A DNA stretch of 63,018 nt, from the NCBI RefSeq assembly GCF_943193195.1, contig NZ_CALPDG010000020.1, positions 1-63,018 of the forward strand. Direction: 5' to 3'. The DNA comes from Mediterraneibacter agrestimuris (lineage in GTDB: Bacteria; Bacillota; Clostridia; Lachnospirales; Lachnospiraceae). This document shows positions 26,411-35,335 of this stretch, one piece after another. The position numbers were made by a program, and so were the translations under genes. How positions within the stretch are numbered: position 1 is the first letter of the stretch; every line of letters begins with the position of its first letter. The notes beneath the pieces are model-generated. The model made no database searches. It saw only the letters and a list, made by a program, of their open reading frames with translations, and was not told where the DNA came from.

Positions 26411-27169
26411 ATGGCGGGCAAGGAAAGATTAATGGTAATCCGTCAGACGGTGCAGACACACAAAAAGGCATCAGTGGGAGAACTGAGCAAGATTTGCAGG
26501 GTGACGGAAGAAACAATACGCAGAGATTTAGATAAATTGGAAGCGGATGGTGTTGTAACAAGGGTTCACGGCGGTGCGATCTGGAATGAAGGTGTTCAGA
26601 AGGAAGGGATTCATTTTTACAGACGTCTGAGCAAGCATCTGAAAGAAAAACAGGAGATCGCACGCAAAGCCGCACGACTTTTTGAGGGAAAGAATACAAT
26701 TCTTGCAGACTCCAGTACGACTGTTGTAGAAGCATTAAAGTTGTTGCCGCAGTCTCCGGATGTTACTGTGGTGACGAATTCAACAGAGGCTCTCAGAGAG
26801 TTTCAACAGGCAGCTTTCAATATTATTTCAACAGGGGGAGAATTTAACAAAAAATCTCTCTCTTTGCAGGGACAGCTCGCCAAAAGTAATATTACCAAGT
26901 ATAATGTAAGCCTTGCGCTGATCAGCTGTAAAGGGCTGAGTCTGGAAAAGGGTGTGCTTGACTCCAATGAGAGTGAAGCAGAGATAAAAAAAGCGATGCT
27001 GGCGCAGGCGGAGGAAGTAGCGCTGCTTGTAGATTATTCAAAGTTCGATCAGTCAGCCTTTGTAAATCTGATTGACCTGGAAAATGTAAACTATATTATT
27101 ACAGACAAAAGACCTTCTGATGAATGGATTGATTATTGCCTGGAACATGATATAGAATTGATTTACTAA
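26411..27169 (+). CDS. ydjF: DeoR family transcriptional regulator, YdjF-like
   Basis: A 252-residue repressor, the same length as E. coli YdjF. The N-terminal winged helix (VGELSKICRVTEETIRRDLDKLEADG, then VTRVHGGAIW) is the DeoR signature; the C-terminal DeoRC domain has ADSSTTVVEAL and the later NESEAEIKKAML sugar-phosphate-sensor segments. The ATG at 26411 gives the usual MAGKERL start; an ATG at 26312 with a strong AAAGGGAGA site would add 33 residues and cannot be excluded. It ends the operon and is the best candidate to bind the operator-like repeats upstream of the cluster. Confidence 0.88.
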   Translation: MAGKERLMVIRQTVQTHKKASVGELSKICRVTEETIRRDLDKLEADGVVTRVHGGAIWNEGVQKEGIHFYRRLSKHLKEKQEIARKAARLFEGKNTILADSSTTVVEALKLLPQSPDVTVVTNSTEALREFQQAAFNIISTGGEFNKKSLSLQGQLAKSNITKYNVSLALISCKGLSLEKGVLDSNESEAEIKKAMLAQAEEVALLVDYSKFDQSAFVNLIDLENVNYIITDKRPSDEWIDYCLEHDIELIY

Positions 27170-27186
27170 ATTGTAAACATTAAAAT

Positions 27187-27242
27187 AAAAGACGGGATAT
27201 TTCACTGCAGAAGAGCCAGCAGTGAGATATCCTGTCTTTTTT
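27187..27242 (+). terminator. Terminator at the end of the ydj-like operon
   Basis: AAAAGACGGGATAT (from 27187) and TTCACTGC pair with GCAGTGAG and ATATCCTGTCTTTT, ending at 27242 in a T-run. Confidence 0.88.
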
Positions 27243-27336
27243 AAAGAAATTTATATTTGAAACACAGAAAACAAAGAAAAAATGTAAAAAAAATAAACAA
27301 AAATATATACAAAAATCTGTTAAAATCATAGAAAAT

Positions 27337-27386
27337 CTTTGTAATAAAGAAAAACAATTGACATCTGTATGGATGATATGTACAAT
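27337..27386 (+). promoter_or_regulatory. Promoter and operator of the DAACS symporter gene
   Basis: TTGACA (27358-27363), 17 bp, TACAAT (27381-27386) is a near-consensus promoter. TCTTTGTAATAAAGA (27337-27351), a perfect TCTTT-N5-AAAGA palindrome, lies just upstream and matches the site before the -35 of the ydj-like operon; both have AAAATCTGT further upstream. Confidence 0.7.
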
Positions 27387-27472
27387 GAATATAAGAAATT
27401 TCAACAGGATTTAGCATATATGCATAGCGGAGAGCAAAACAAAAAAACACAGAAAAATAAGGAGATGAAAAG

Positions 27473-28822
27473 ATGAGAGAAAAAGAAAAAAAGAATACCA
27501 TTGTAAAAAGAATGTTTATTGCGGTGGCGGCTGGATTTGCAGTGGGTTTTCTGATGTTGATTTTGAGAGAATTTCTTGTGGGGAGTGGGAAAACCGGAGT
27601 ATGGAACGTGCTCGATGCAATTTTCTTTCAAGATGTAACTAAGACAAATGGAATTGAGGGCATTGGTATTTTGTATATTATAGGGCAGCTGTTTATGAGA
27701 GGGCTGCAGATGGCGATCGTACCGCTTGTCATCACATCATTGAGCCTTGCTATGTGCAGTCTGGCTAATCCGGAAAGATTGGGGAAGATTGCGGGAAAGA
27801 CATTTATTACATATATCTGCTTTTATGCAGTGGCTGCAGCTTTGGCAGGAACAGCGGCATATTTTGTAAAGACAATGGGATGGTTTAATGTAAATCTTCC
27901 AAATGAAATGGTAACAGAAGCCGTTACGATGGAAGGTTACAATCCGCTCGTAACTGTTGTAAATGCAGTACCATCTAATATTTTCCAGGCATTTTCATCA
28001 AATAACAGTATTCTGTCAGTAGTTGTCGTTGCAATTATTTTGGGACTGTCTATGACAGTACTGGGAGCAAAAACAGAACCGCTTCGTAAGGTGATTGAAA
28101 ATCTAAATGATGTCGTGCAATTATTTCTGAATTTCCTGATTAATAAAATCGGTCCGTTTGCCATTTTCTGTATGATTACAAGAACACTTGCTGTTTATGG
28201 AGTTGAATATATTAAACCGACTCTTGTATGGATTATAACAACGATCATAGTTAGTCTTGTTCTTGTATTTACAATCTATCCGATAGGTATCTTTCTGACG
28301 ACAAGGCTGAATCCAATTCCATTTGTAAAGAAGACATTGAAGATTGGATTGTTTGCAGCAGCCACAAATTCCTCTGCGGCAACTCTTCCGCTGAATACAA
28401 AGACTTGTACGGAAGAATTAGGATGCTCCAGAGAAATCAGCAGCTTTGTGCTTCCGACAGGAATGACCATTAATATGAACGGAACAACAGCGATGCATAT
28501 GATTGCAGTTACTTTCATTGCTTCAGCTGCCGGCATTGATATCAAGCCGTCCACACTTGCACTGGCAGCTTTTCTGTCCATATGTACAGCAATGGGAACA
28601 CCGGCGATTCCGGTAGCGGGAACAACAATGGTATATGTGGTTATGACTGGGCTGGGAATGAGTTCAGAACTATGCATGATCGGATATTCCCTTGTACTGG
28701 CTATGAATTATCTTCCAGGTATGGCGGTAATTACACTGAACGTAATCGGGGATGCTGCTACAAATGTAATTGTAAGCTTCAAAGAACATGCATTGGATAA
28801 AGAGGTATATAACAGTAAGTAA
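27473..28822 (+). CDS. Dicarboxylate/amino acid:cation symporter (DAACS family)
   Basis: A 449-residue Na+- or H+-coupled transporter of the GltP/DctA/SdcS fold. The re-entrant hairpin serines are in NSSAATLPLNTKTC, the Na+-binding helix 7 motif is NMNGT (NMDGT in most relatives), and NYLPGMAVITLNVIGDAATN is the helix 8 region. It imports a carboxylated compound. Since the upstream operon is related to one for sugar acids and shares an operator-like motif with this gene, it may be a second importer for that pathway. RBS AAGGAGATGAAAAG. Confidence 0.88.
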   Translation: MREKEKKNTIVKRMFIAVAAGFAVGFLMLILREFLVGSGKTGVWNVLDAIFFQDVTKTNGIEGIGILYIIGQLFMRGLQMAIVPLVITSLSLAMCSLANPERLGKIAGKTFITYICFYAVAAALAGTAAYFVKTMGWFNVNLPNEMVTEAVTMEGYNPLVTVVNAVPSNIFQAFSSNNSILSVVVVAIILGLSMTVLGAKTEPLRKVIENLNDVVQLFLNFLINKIGPFAIFCMITRTLAVYGVEYIKPTLVWIITTIIVSLVLVFTIYPIGIFLTTRLNPIPFVKKTLKIGLFAAATNSSAATLPLNTKTCTEELGCSREISSFVLPTGMTINMNGTTAMHMIAVTFIASAAGIDIKPSTLALAAFLSICTAMGTPAIPVAGTTMVYVVMTGLGMSSELCMIGYSLVLAMNYLPGMAVITLNVIGDAATNVIVSFKEHALDKEVYNSK

Positions 28823-29004
28823 TAGTAAAAAGGCTGTCGAGAAGGACAGATTTGCTACGATATATGGGAGCTTTCATACGAACTGATGGTTTTCCGGCAT
28901 GCAAACAGTTTTTTGTAATTAAAAATAATAGCTTTTATAAAAGATTTAATATATAATGGGAGTGATAAACAGAAATAAGAGTATTTTGAAAAGCAGGGAT
29001 AACA

Positions 29005-30117
29005 ATGAGGGATACAATTAAAACTCCAAAACGTCTTAATAAAATCCGCATCGCCAATTTTATTTCCGTGAAAGGGTTTGCTTCAAAGAATGAAATTGCA
29101 TCGGTATTGAACTTAAGCATGCCTACCACGCTCCAAAACGTGAAAGAATTGATGGAAGCGGGGTATATTGTAGAGACAGGCGAATATGAATCAACGGGAG
29201 GGAGAAAGGCGAAGGCTCTGGCTGTAGCCGAGAATCTGGGATATGCCGTTGGCATGGATATAACGGCACATCATATTAATTTTGTGCTTGTGAATATGAG
29301 GAGGAAGATTGAGAGATGGAAACGTATCCGACTGGTCTTTGAAGATACAGATGCATATTATGAACAGATGGGACAAGAGCTGCATCAATTTATCAGGGAA
29401 GCGGAGGATATGGAAAATCCCGTGATAGGCGTGGGTATTTCTGTACCGGGAATTGTGAATCAGGAAAAAGTATTGCTGCAGTCACATGCTTTGGGGGCAT
29501 CCAATATCAGCTTCCAGGATATGGACAGTCGGATCGGATATCCATATCGTCTTGAAAACGATGCTAATTGTGCAGCTTATGCAGAATTGGTTGAGCAGGA
29601 CTGCGACACTGTGTATTTGTCGCTGAGCAGTACTGTCGGCGGCGCGATATATCTGCATGACAGTCTGTATCCGGGAGAACATTTTCGGAGCGGAGAATTC
29701 GGGCATATGGTCATAGAGGCAAATGGCAGAGTCTGCTATTGCGGAAAAAAAGGCTGTGTGGATGCATATTGTTCGGCGAAGGTGCTGCAGCGGCGGACAG
29801 ATGATAATCTGGAACTGTTTTTCCAAAAGGTGAGAGAAGGAGATCCTGATTGCATGCAGGCTTGGGAAGAGTACATGGAATATCTGGCAATTGCAGTTAC
29901 CAATTTGAGAATGGCATTTGACTGCCGGATTGTGTTAGGCGGTTATGTAGGCGGTTATCTGGAAGAATTTCTGCCGGAATTAAGCCGAAAGATAAAAAAA
30001 CATAACTTGTTTGATCTGGATACAGCTTATGTACGGACTGGAAAATATAAACTGGAGGCATCTGCATACGGGGCGGCGCTCCCATTTGTTAAAAATTATT
30101 TTGAAGAAAATATGTAG
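29005..30117 (+). CDS. ROK family transcriptional regulator
   Basis: A 370-residue XylR/NagC-like protein. The N-terminal helix-turn-helix is NEIASVLNLSMPTTLQNVKELMEAG, and the ROK domain has VGVGISVPGIV, LENDANCAAYAE and the zinc-binding GHMVIEANGRVCYCGKKGCVDAYCS. It senses a sugar or sugar phosphate. It stands alone between the symporter gene and the dehydrogenase-GPH operon, and may regulate either. AAGCAGGGATAAC precedes the ATG, a moderate RBS. Confidence 0.9.
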   Translation: MRDTIKTPKRLNKIRIANFISVKGFASKNEIASVLNLSMPTTLQNVKELMEAGYIVETGEYESTGGRKAKALAVAENLGYAVGMDITAHHINFVLVNMRRKIERWKRIRLVFEDTDAYYEQMGQELHQFIREAEDMENPVIGVGISVPGIVNQEKVLLQSHALGASNISFQDMDSRIGYPYRLENDANCAAYAELVEQDCDTVYLSLSSTVGGAIYLHDSLYPGEHFRSGEFGHMVIEANGRVCYCGKKGCVDAYCSAKVLQRRTDDNLELFFQKVREGDPDCMQAWEEYMEYLAIAVTNLRMAFDCRIVLGGYVGGYLEEFLPELSRKIKKHNLFDLDTAYVRTGKYKLEASAYGAALPFVKNYFEENM

Positions 30118-30126
30118 CGAGGTATA

Positions 30127-30160
30127 AACGTCTTATCGTGAAAGGATAGGACGTTTTTTT
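30127..30160 (+). terminator. Terminator after the ROK gene
   Basis: AACGTCTTATC (30127-30137) pairs with GATAGGACGTT (30145-30155), followed by a T-run. Confidence 0.85.
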
Positions 30161-30175
30161 GATGCTTAAAATATT

Positions 30176-30272
30176 TCTTTGTATGAAGTTCACAAAAAGT
30201 ATTTTCCAATCTTGTTAAAAATGGCGAAAATGCCGGAGGGTTATTGACAAATATCTCTGTTTGAATAATAAT
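30176..30272 (+). promoter_or_regulatory. Promoter and operator-like site of the dehydrogenase-GPH operon
   Basis: TTGACA (30244-30249), 17 bp and AATAAT (30267-30272). TCTTTGTATGAAG (30176-30188), read on the other strand CTTCATACAAAGA, differs in two positions from the CTTCAAAACAAAGA motif at the ydj-like promoter. Confidence 0.5.
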
Positions 30273-30346
30273 GTAATTACTTTAATAAAAAGATTAATAA
30301 AAGTTATAACAAAAAGTGATCGAGTGTGTAAAAGGAGGACATTGTG

Positions 30347-31402
30347 ATGGAAGGAAAAATGAAAGCTGCAGTAATGAATGGAATCGGTAAAATGGGATTT
30401 ACAGAGAGGGATATCCCGACACCCGCACCGGATGAGGTTCTGGTGAAACTGGAGTATGTAGGTATCTGTGGTTCTGATTTGCATTATTATGAGACGGGAG
30501 CAATCGGCGATTATGTTGTTGAGCCGCCTTTTGTGCTGGGACATGAGCCGGGCGGAGTTGTCGTGGAAGTTGGGGCAAATGTAAAGCATCTGTCTGTTGG
30601 TGACCGTGTGGCTCTGGAGCCGGGCAAGACATGCGGACATTGTGAGTTCTGTAAAGAAGGAAAATACAATCTCTGTTCAGATGTTATCTTCTTTGCAACT
30701 CCACCGGTAGACGGTGTGTTTCAGGAGTATGTTGCACATGAGGCAGACCTCTGCTTTAAGCTTCCGGATAATGTAAGTACATTGGAAGGGGCATTGATCG
30801 AACCACTGGCTGTTGGCTTTCATGCAGCAATTCAGGGAGATGCACATCTGGGACAGAAGGCAGTTGTTATGGGGGCAGGATGCATCGGACTTGTATCCAT
30901 GATGGCGCTGAAAGCGAGAGGTGTATCAGAGGTTTATGTTGTTGACATTATGGAGAAACGTCTGGAAAAAGCGATGGAGCTTGGAGCAACTGCTGTAATC
31001 AACGGCAGAACAGAGGACGTGGAAAGAAGAATCAAGGAACTGACGAGTGGACGGGGGGCAGATCTTGTAGTGGAGACTGCAGGAACCGAAATCACTACGA
31101 GACAGGCAATTCAGATTGCAAGAAAAGGAAGTAATATTGTTCTGGTAGGCTACAGCAAGACCGGGGAAATGACATTACCAATGAGCCTTGTACTGGATAA
31201 AGAGCTGACCTTTAAGACAGTCTTCCGCTATCGTAATATTTATCCAATGGCAATTGATGCGGTAGCTTCCGGCAAGGTGAACCTGAAAGGAATCGTGACG
31301 GATATTTTCAAATTAGATGAGGCGCAGAAGGCTATGGACTACAGTGTGAATAACAAAGCGGATATTGTAAAAGCAGTGATTCAGATCTGGGAAGAGAAGT
31401 AA
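30347..31402 (+). CDS. Zinc-dependent polyol (xylitol/sorbitol-type) dehydrogenase
   Basis: A 351-residue zinc dehydrogenase. Catalytic zinc ligands are in ICGSDLHYYE and GHEPGGVVVEVG; structural zinc cysteines are in CGHCEFCKEGKYNLC; the ALIEPLAVGFHA segment and the NAD fold VVMGAGCIGLVSMMALK follow. It is clearly related to the YdjJ-like enzyme at 22.2 kb, but the ISGSDLHYYE-type active site is that of xylitol and L-iditol dehydrogenases. It should oxidise a polyol brought in by the downstream symporter. AAAGGAGGA precedes the start; GTG at 30344 is an alternative. Confidence 0.9.
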   Translation: MEGKMKAAVMNGIGKMGFTERDIPTPAPDEVLVKLEYVGICGSDLHYYETGAIGDYVVEPPFVLGHEPGGVVVEVGANVKHLSVGDRVALEPGKTCGHCEFCKEGKYNLCSDVIFFATPPVDGVFQEYVAHEADLCFKLPDNVSTLEGALIEPLAVGFHAAIQGDAHLGQKAVVMGAGCIGLVSMMALKARGVSEVYVVDIMEKRLEKAMELGATAVINGRTEDVERRIKELTSGRGADLVVETAGTEITTRQAIQIARKGSNIVLVGYSKTGEMTLPMSLVLDKELTFKTVFRYRNIYPMAIDAVASGKVNLKGIVTDIFKLDEAQKAMDYSVNNKADIVKAVIQIWEEK

Positions 31403-31437
31403 CAATCAATCAGTGATATCGTGCGGAGGAAATGACT

Positions 31438-32808
31438 ATGGAAAAGAAAGATACCAATATAAAAGTGCCGCTGATTAGTAAAATCGCATACGGAATGGGT
31501 GATGTGGGGTGCAATTTCAGCTGGATGTTTGTTGGGAATTTTTTAATGATTTTTTATACAGATGTATTTGGGATCGGAATGAGCGCTGTTGCGGGACTGA
31601 TGCTGTTCTCACGGTTCTGGGATGCTGTCAATGACCCGATCATCGGCGGTTTGTCGGATAAGACACACAGCCGATGGGGACGATACCGCCCATGGCTTCT
31701 GGTTGCGGCGCCGTTGACTGCGATTGTGCTGATGCTGACATTCTGGGCACATCCAGACTGGCCGTCTACAGCTAAAATCGTCTATATGGCAGTCACATAT
31801 TGTATTTTGGTGTTGGGATATACTTGTGTTAATATTCCTTATGGAACATTGTGTGGGGCAATGACGCAGAATATAGAGGAACGTGCGAAAATCAATACAT
31901 TTCGCTCTGTTAGTGCAATGATTGCCATTGGAATAATCAATATCATTACGGTTCCGTTTATTGAGCGGGCTGGAAGCGGAAATGCAAAGCAGGGATATTT
32001 GATCGTAGCTGCGGTGTATGGAATTATTTTTGCGGCATGTCACATTTTCTGTTTTGCAAAAACAAAAGAGGTTGTAGAAATACCGGAAGAGAAAAAGATT
32101 TCCTTGAAGGAGCAGCTTCAGGCAGTGGGGAAAAACAGACCTTATATATTGGCGGTGGCAGGGCAGTTTCTGTTTGGAATAACACTCTATGGAAGAAATG
32201 CGGATGCACTGTACTATTTTACATATGTGGAAGGAAATCAGGCATTGTTTTCGGTATATTCCCTTTGCATTATCATTCCATCTATCATTGGCGCAGCATG
32301 CTTTCCGATGGTGTTTGGGTGGACCAGCAATAAGGGGCGGACGGCATCTATATTTTCGCTGCTTACAGGTATCAGCATGATTTGTATGTATTTCTTCAAT
32401 GCAAGAACATCTGCAGTTCCGTTTTATGTATTTTCTTGTCTGGCACAGTTTTTTTTCTCCGGGTTCAATACGGCGATCTATGCAATTATCCCGGATTGTG
32501 TAGAATATGGGGAATGGAAAACAGGGCTGAGAAATGACGGATTCCAGTATGCATTTATCTCTCTTGGAAATAAAATTGGCATGGCAATCGGAACCTCTCT
32601 TCTGGCGGCGGTGCTGGGAGCATGCGGATACGCGGCAAATCAGCAGCAAAATGAGTTGGTGCTGGCAGTTATGAAACACTCTTTTACGACAATTCCGGGT
32701 GTGCTTTGGATTGTTACAGCGGCAGTGCTGTTCTTCTACAGATTGAATAAACGGTCATATAACCGGATCGTGAAAGAAATCGGAGAACGAAAGCAGGCTG
32801 GAAAATAA
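31438..32808 (+). CDS. GPH family sugar:cation symporter
   Basis: A 456-residue glycoside-pentoside-hexuronide:cation symporter (MelB/XylP group) with 12 predicted helices. SRFWDAVNDPIIGGLSDKTHSRWGRYRPW is the family signature in pieces (Asp residues of the cation site in DAVNDP), with VNIPYGTLCGAMT and DCVEYGEWKTGLRNDG later. It imports a glycoside, pentose or polyol with Na+ or H+. ATG at 31438 is favoured by a CGGAGGA site 8 bp upstream. It forms an operon with the preceding dehydrogenase and ends at a terminator. Confidence 0.9.
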   Translation: MEKKDTNIKVPLISKIAYGMGDVGCNFSWMFVGNFLMIFYTDVFGIGMSAVAGLMLFSRFWDAVNDPIIGGLSDKTHSRWGRYRPWLLVAAPLTAIVLMLTFWAHPDWPSTAKIVYMAVTYCILVLGYTCVNIPYGTLCGAMTQNIEERAKINTFRSVSAMIAIGIINIITVPFIERAGSGNAKQGYLIVAAVYGIIFAACHIFCFAKTKEVVEIPEEKKISLKEQLQAVGKNRPYILAVAGQFLFGITLYGRNADALYYFTYVEGNQALFSVYSLCIIIPSIIGAACFPMVFGWTSNKGRTASIFSLLTGISMICMYFFNARTSAVPFYVFSCLAQFFFSGFNTAIYAIIPDCVEYGEWKTGLRNDGFQYAFISLGNKIGMAIGTSLLAAVLGACGYAANQQQNELVLAVMKHSFTTIPGVLWIVTAAVLFFYRLNKRSYNRIVKEIGERKQAGK

Positions 32809-32813
32809 GAAAT

Positions 32814-32862
32814 ACCCCTGCAGCTTCTGAAAATGGATCGGAAACTGCAGGGGTCATTTTTA
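32814..32862 (+). terminator. Terminator after the GPH symporter gene
   Basis: ACCCCTGCAG (32814-32823) pairs with CTGCAGGGGT (32845-32854), followed by CATTTTTATT. Confidence 0.85.
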
Positions 32863-32864
32863 TT

Positions 32865-33001
32865 GTAACAGTTCAGCCTTCGGCCGCCTGTTACAGGCAT
32901 CAAGCCATGCAAAACCACTTCGTGGTGGCTTGATGCATCTCTACATATACGTTATTTCACGGACTTTGCAGCCAGTGCAAAGTCCTGGGCTGAACTGTTA
33001 C
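32865..33001. repeat. Stem-loop repeat, copy 5: complete 137-bp unit
   Basis: The unit begins GTAACAGTTCAGCC and ends GGCTGAACTGTTAC, a perfect 14-bp terminal inverted repeat. Inside are a GTAACAG / CTGTTAC hairpin, a GGCATCAAGCCA / TGGCTTGATGC hairpin with CCACTTCGTGG at its tip, and a GGACTTTGCA / TGCAAAGTCC hairpin. It differs from copy 7 (36775-36911) at only about 5 of 137 positions. It lies between two convergent genes and ends 4 bp before the AGCS stop codon. Confidence 0.93.
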
Positions 33002-33004
33002 TTT

Positions 33005-34399
33005 TTATTTTCTTCCTTCTCCTGTAAAATATTCTTTTGTCAGTTTGACAACTGTACCTGACAAGAGGAATACGGCGATCAGGTTTGGGATGGACATTAA
33101 TCCGTTGAATGTCTCTGCGATACTCCAGAGAAGTCCGAGGTTAACGGTTGCGCCAAGGATTGCAACGAGTGAGTACACAACCATGAATGGCTTGATGATC
33201 TTTTCATTGAACAAAAATTCAATACACCGTGCGCCGTACAGTCCCCAGCCGATAATGGTGGAGAATGCGAAGCAGCAGAGTGCAATGGCGGTGAAGATAG
33301 AAATCCAGCTGCCGTATGTAGAGGTGAATCCCCGGATTGTCAGGTCTGCACCGGCATCAATGCCATACTGAATCGAAATACCACTGCACAGGATAACCAG
33401 AGCGGTCAGTGTACAGATCACAATCGTATCGGTAAATACTTCAAAGATTCCGAACAGTCCCTGTTTGACAGGTTTCTGTGTGTCTGCACAGGCATGTGCG
33501 ATGGAACCTGTACCAAGACCAGCCTCATTGGAGAAGATTCCGCGGGCAACACCCTTTTGCATACTTAAAAATACACTGCCAACGACACCTCCGGTTACTG
33601 CGGCTGGATTAAATGCACCATAAATAATAGAAGAAAATACTTCGGGAAGCCGTTCGATATTTATAATGACTACTCCAAAAGCCAGTACAATATAGAGTAA
33701 TGCCATGATTGGAACAAGCCGTTCTGTGACCCGTCCGATTCTTTTGATACCGCCTAATAAAATTAATCCGACCAGAAATGCGATCAGGATTCCCTGAATC
33801 AGATTGGAGGTATTGATAGAGGATTCTCCGATAATATTATAATTAGTCAGTGCAGAGTTGACAGCAGTCGTAATCGTATTTACCTGTGTTGCGTTACCGG
33901 TACCAAATACGGTCAGTACGCCGAAAGCGGCAAATGCATAAGCCAGCCAGTGCCAGTGCTTGCTGAGACCATTTTTGATATAATACATCGGTCCGCCTAC
34001 CAGATCGCCGTGTGCATTGCGCTCACGGAAATGAATTGCCAGCGTGACCTCTGAGAACTTGGTACACATTCCCAGAAATGCAGAAACCCACATCCAGAAA
34101 ACTGCACCCGGACCTCCGATTGCGATTGCTCCGGCAACTCCGGCGATATTACCGGTTCCTACTGTGGCGGCAAGAGCCGTACAGACAGCCTGGAACGGCG
34201 TCATAGACCCGTCCGAAGCTTCTTTTTTGCGGAATACCCGTCCGATTGTCGTCTTGATAGCGTAAGGAAATTTGCGGACCTGAAGGAAATTTGTACGGAT
34301 TGTCAGCAGAAGTCCGACACCGATGATGCAGACCATTGCCGGGATGCCCCAGACAAAACTGTTGACTGCGCTGTTTATTGCTGTAATTGTTTCTAACAT
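33005..34399 (-). CDS. Sodium:alanine/glycine symporter (AGCS family), second copy
   Basis: A 464-residue paralogue of the symporter at 15.9-17.3 kb. Signatures are TVGTGNIAGVAGAIAIGGPGA, YIKNGLSKHWHW, and KGVARGIFSNEAGLGTGSIAHA. It imports alanine or glycine with Na+. I start at the ATG whose first base is 34399 (reading MLETITA) because GAGAGG precedes it; the frame stays open upstream to 34459 but without a ribosome site. The gene is convergent with the GPH symporter, and the repeat at its 3' end probably terminates it. Confidence 0.93.
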   Translation of the reverse strand: MLETITAINSAVNSFVWGIPAMVCIIGVGLLLTIRTNFLQVRKFPYAIKTTIGRVFRKKEASDGSMTPFQAVCTALAATVGTGNIAGVAGAIAIGGPGAVFWMWVSAFLGMCTKFSEVTLAIHFRERNAHGDLVGGPMYYIKNGLSKHWHWLAYAFAAFGVLTVFGTGNATQVNTITTAVNSALTNYNIIGESSINTSNLIQGILIAFLVGLILLGGIKRIGRVTERLVPIMALLYIVLAFGVVIINIERLPEVFSSIIYGAFNPAAVTGGVVGSVFLSMQKGVARGIFSNEAGLGTGSIAHACADTQKPVKQGLFGIFEVFTDTIVICTLTALVILCSGISIQYGIDAGADLTIRGFTSTYGSWISIFTAIALCCFAFSTIIGWGLYGARCIEFLFNEKIIKPFMVVYSLVAILGATVNLGLLWSIAETFNGLMSIPNLIAVFLLSGTVVKLTKEYFTGEGRK

Positions 34400-34565
34400 A
34401 AGTAAACCTCTCATTCTTTTTTGATGCAAATTAATTAAGTGATATACCTCAGATGTCAAATTCTACAGTTATTCTGATATTCGGTTTATACTGCAAAATA
34501 TGTGGTTATTGTACCATATATTTTCGGAAAAGTATACCACTTTAATGTGATAAAGAGAGCGGAAT

Positions 34566-34632
34566 GTAACAGTGCAGCCGTAAGGTTGTCTGTTACAACA
34601 GTATAAACGTGCAGTCTTTTGCCGCACTGTTA
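34566..34632. repeat. Stem-loop repeat, copy 6, overlapping the TetR stop codon
   Basis: GTAACAGTGCAGCCGTAAGG / TGTCTGTTAC forms one diverged hairpin, and GTGCAGTC / GCCGCACTGTTA ends in the TetR-family stop codon (TAACAGTGC on the minus strand). Confidence 0.65.
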
Positions 34633-35211
34633 TTTTGTCAGTACATCTGAAGTTAGAAGAGAAGTCAGAAGTTCCAATGCTTCTTTCTGAATTTCCGGGA
34701 GGGGAATGTTTTCGGAGTGACTTTCGTTGATAAATCCTGTCATACCGTAACAGATAAATCCGGCAACTTTACGCGGTGTATATCTAAAATGCATTGACCG
34801 GCTTTCTTTATTGGTATGTGACTCCACTGTTTTTAGCACGTAATTATAGAAAGAAAAGGCAAGAAACGGATTTTTATCTGGACGTGTGTGGCAGAAAAAA
34901 TCATAGTGGGTATAGTATAACTTCAGAATTGCCTGAAGCACATTGCAATAGCCTTTCACATAATCCCGTTCAGGGTTATTTTCTTCCTGCATTATCTGGT
35001 AAAGTTCTGTACCGGCTTGAATCATATCCTGAAAGATGTCGTCGATCAGCGCATATTTATCACTGTAGTGTGTATAAAATGTAATACGGCTGATGTCAGC
35101 CTGTTTACAAAGGCTGGTAATAGATATCTCTTCAAAAGGGGTATCAGACATCATAGAAATTAAAGTTGCTTTTAGATTCTTCTTTGTTTTTTTGATTCGC
35201 TTGTCAACCAT
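34630..35211 (-). CDS. TetR/AcrR family transcriptional regulator
   Basis: A 193-residue regulator. The N-terminal HTH is FEEISITSLCKQADISRITFYTHYSDKYALIDDI; the C-terminal part resembles the TetR_C_7-type ligand domain (DYVKGYCNVLQAILKLYYTHYDF). Its ligand is unknown. The stop codon lies in a stem-loop repeat. It is divergent from degV across 214 bp with two strong palindromes, so it probably represses itself and perhaps degV. AAGGGGAAACT precedes the start on the minus strand. Confidence 0.88.
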   Translation of the reverse strand: MVDKRIKKTKKNLKATLISMMSDTPFEEISITSLCKQADISRITFYTHYSDKYALIDDIFQDMIQAGTELYQIMQEENNPERDYVKGYCNVLQAILKLYYTHYDFFCHTRPDKNPFLAFSFYNYVLKTVESHTNKESRSMHFRYTPRKVAGFICYGMTGFINESHSENIPLPEIQKEALELLTSLLTSDVLTK

Positions 35212-35242
35212 AGTTTCCCCTTTTCATGTGCATTTGCAAAGA

Positions 35243-35280
35243 TATTATTCTGCCAAACATCTCGGTATGGCAGAATAATA
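35243..35280. promoter_or_regulatory. Perfect 13-bp inverted repeat upstream of the TetR gene
   Basis: TATTATTCTGCCA (35243-35255) and TGGCAGAATAATA (35268-35280) are perfect complements with a 12-bp spacer, about 32 bp before the TetR start. It is a candidate autoregulatory operator, or a leader hairpin. Confidence 0.55.
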
Positions 35281-35335
35281 AATATACAAATTCTTATATC
35301 TGTATAAATAACTTACAAATTACAATTATTGTAAA

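Noticed and set aside
31609-32679. A 356-codon minus-strand frame inside the GPH symporter gene
   Set aside because: Antisense of a clear transporter; composition rich in Cys, His, Arg and Ser as expected from a shadow frame.
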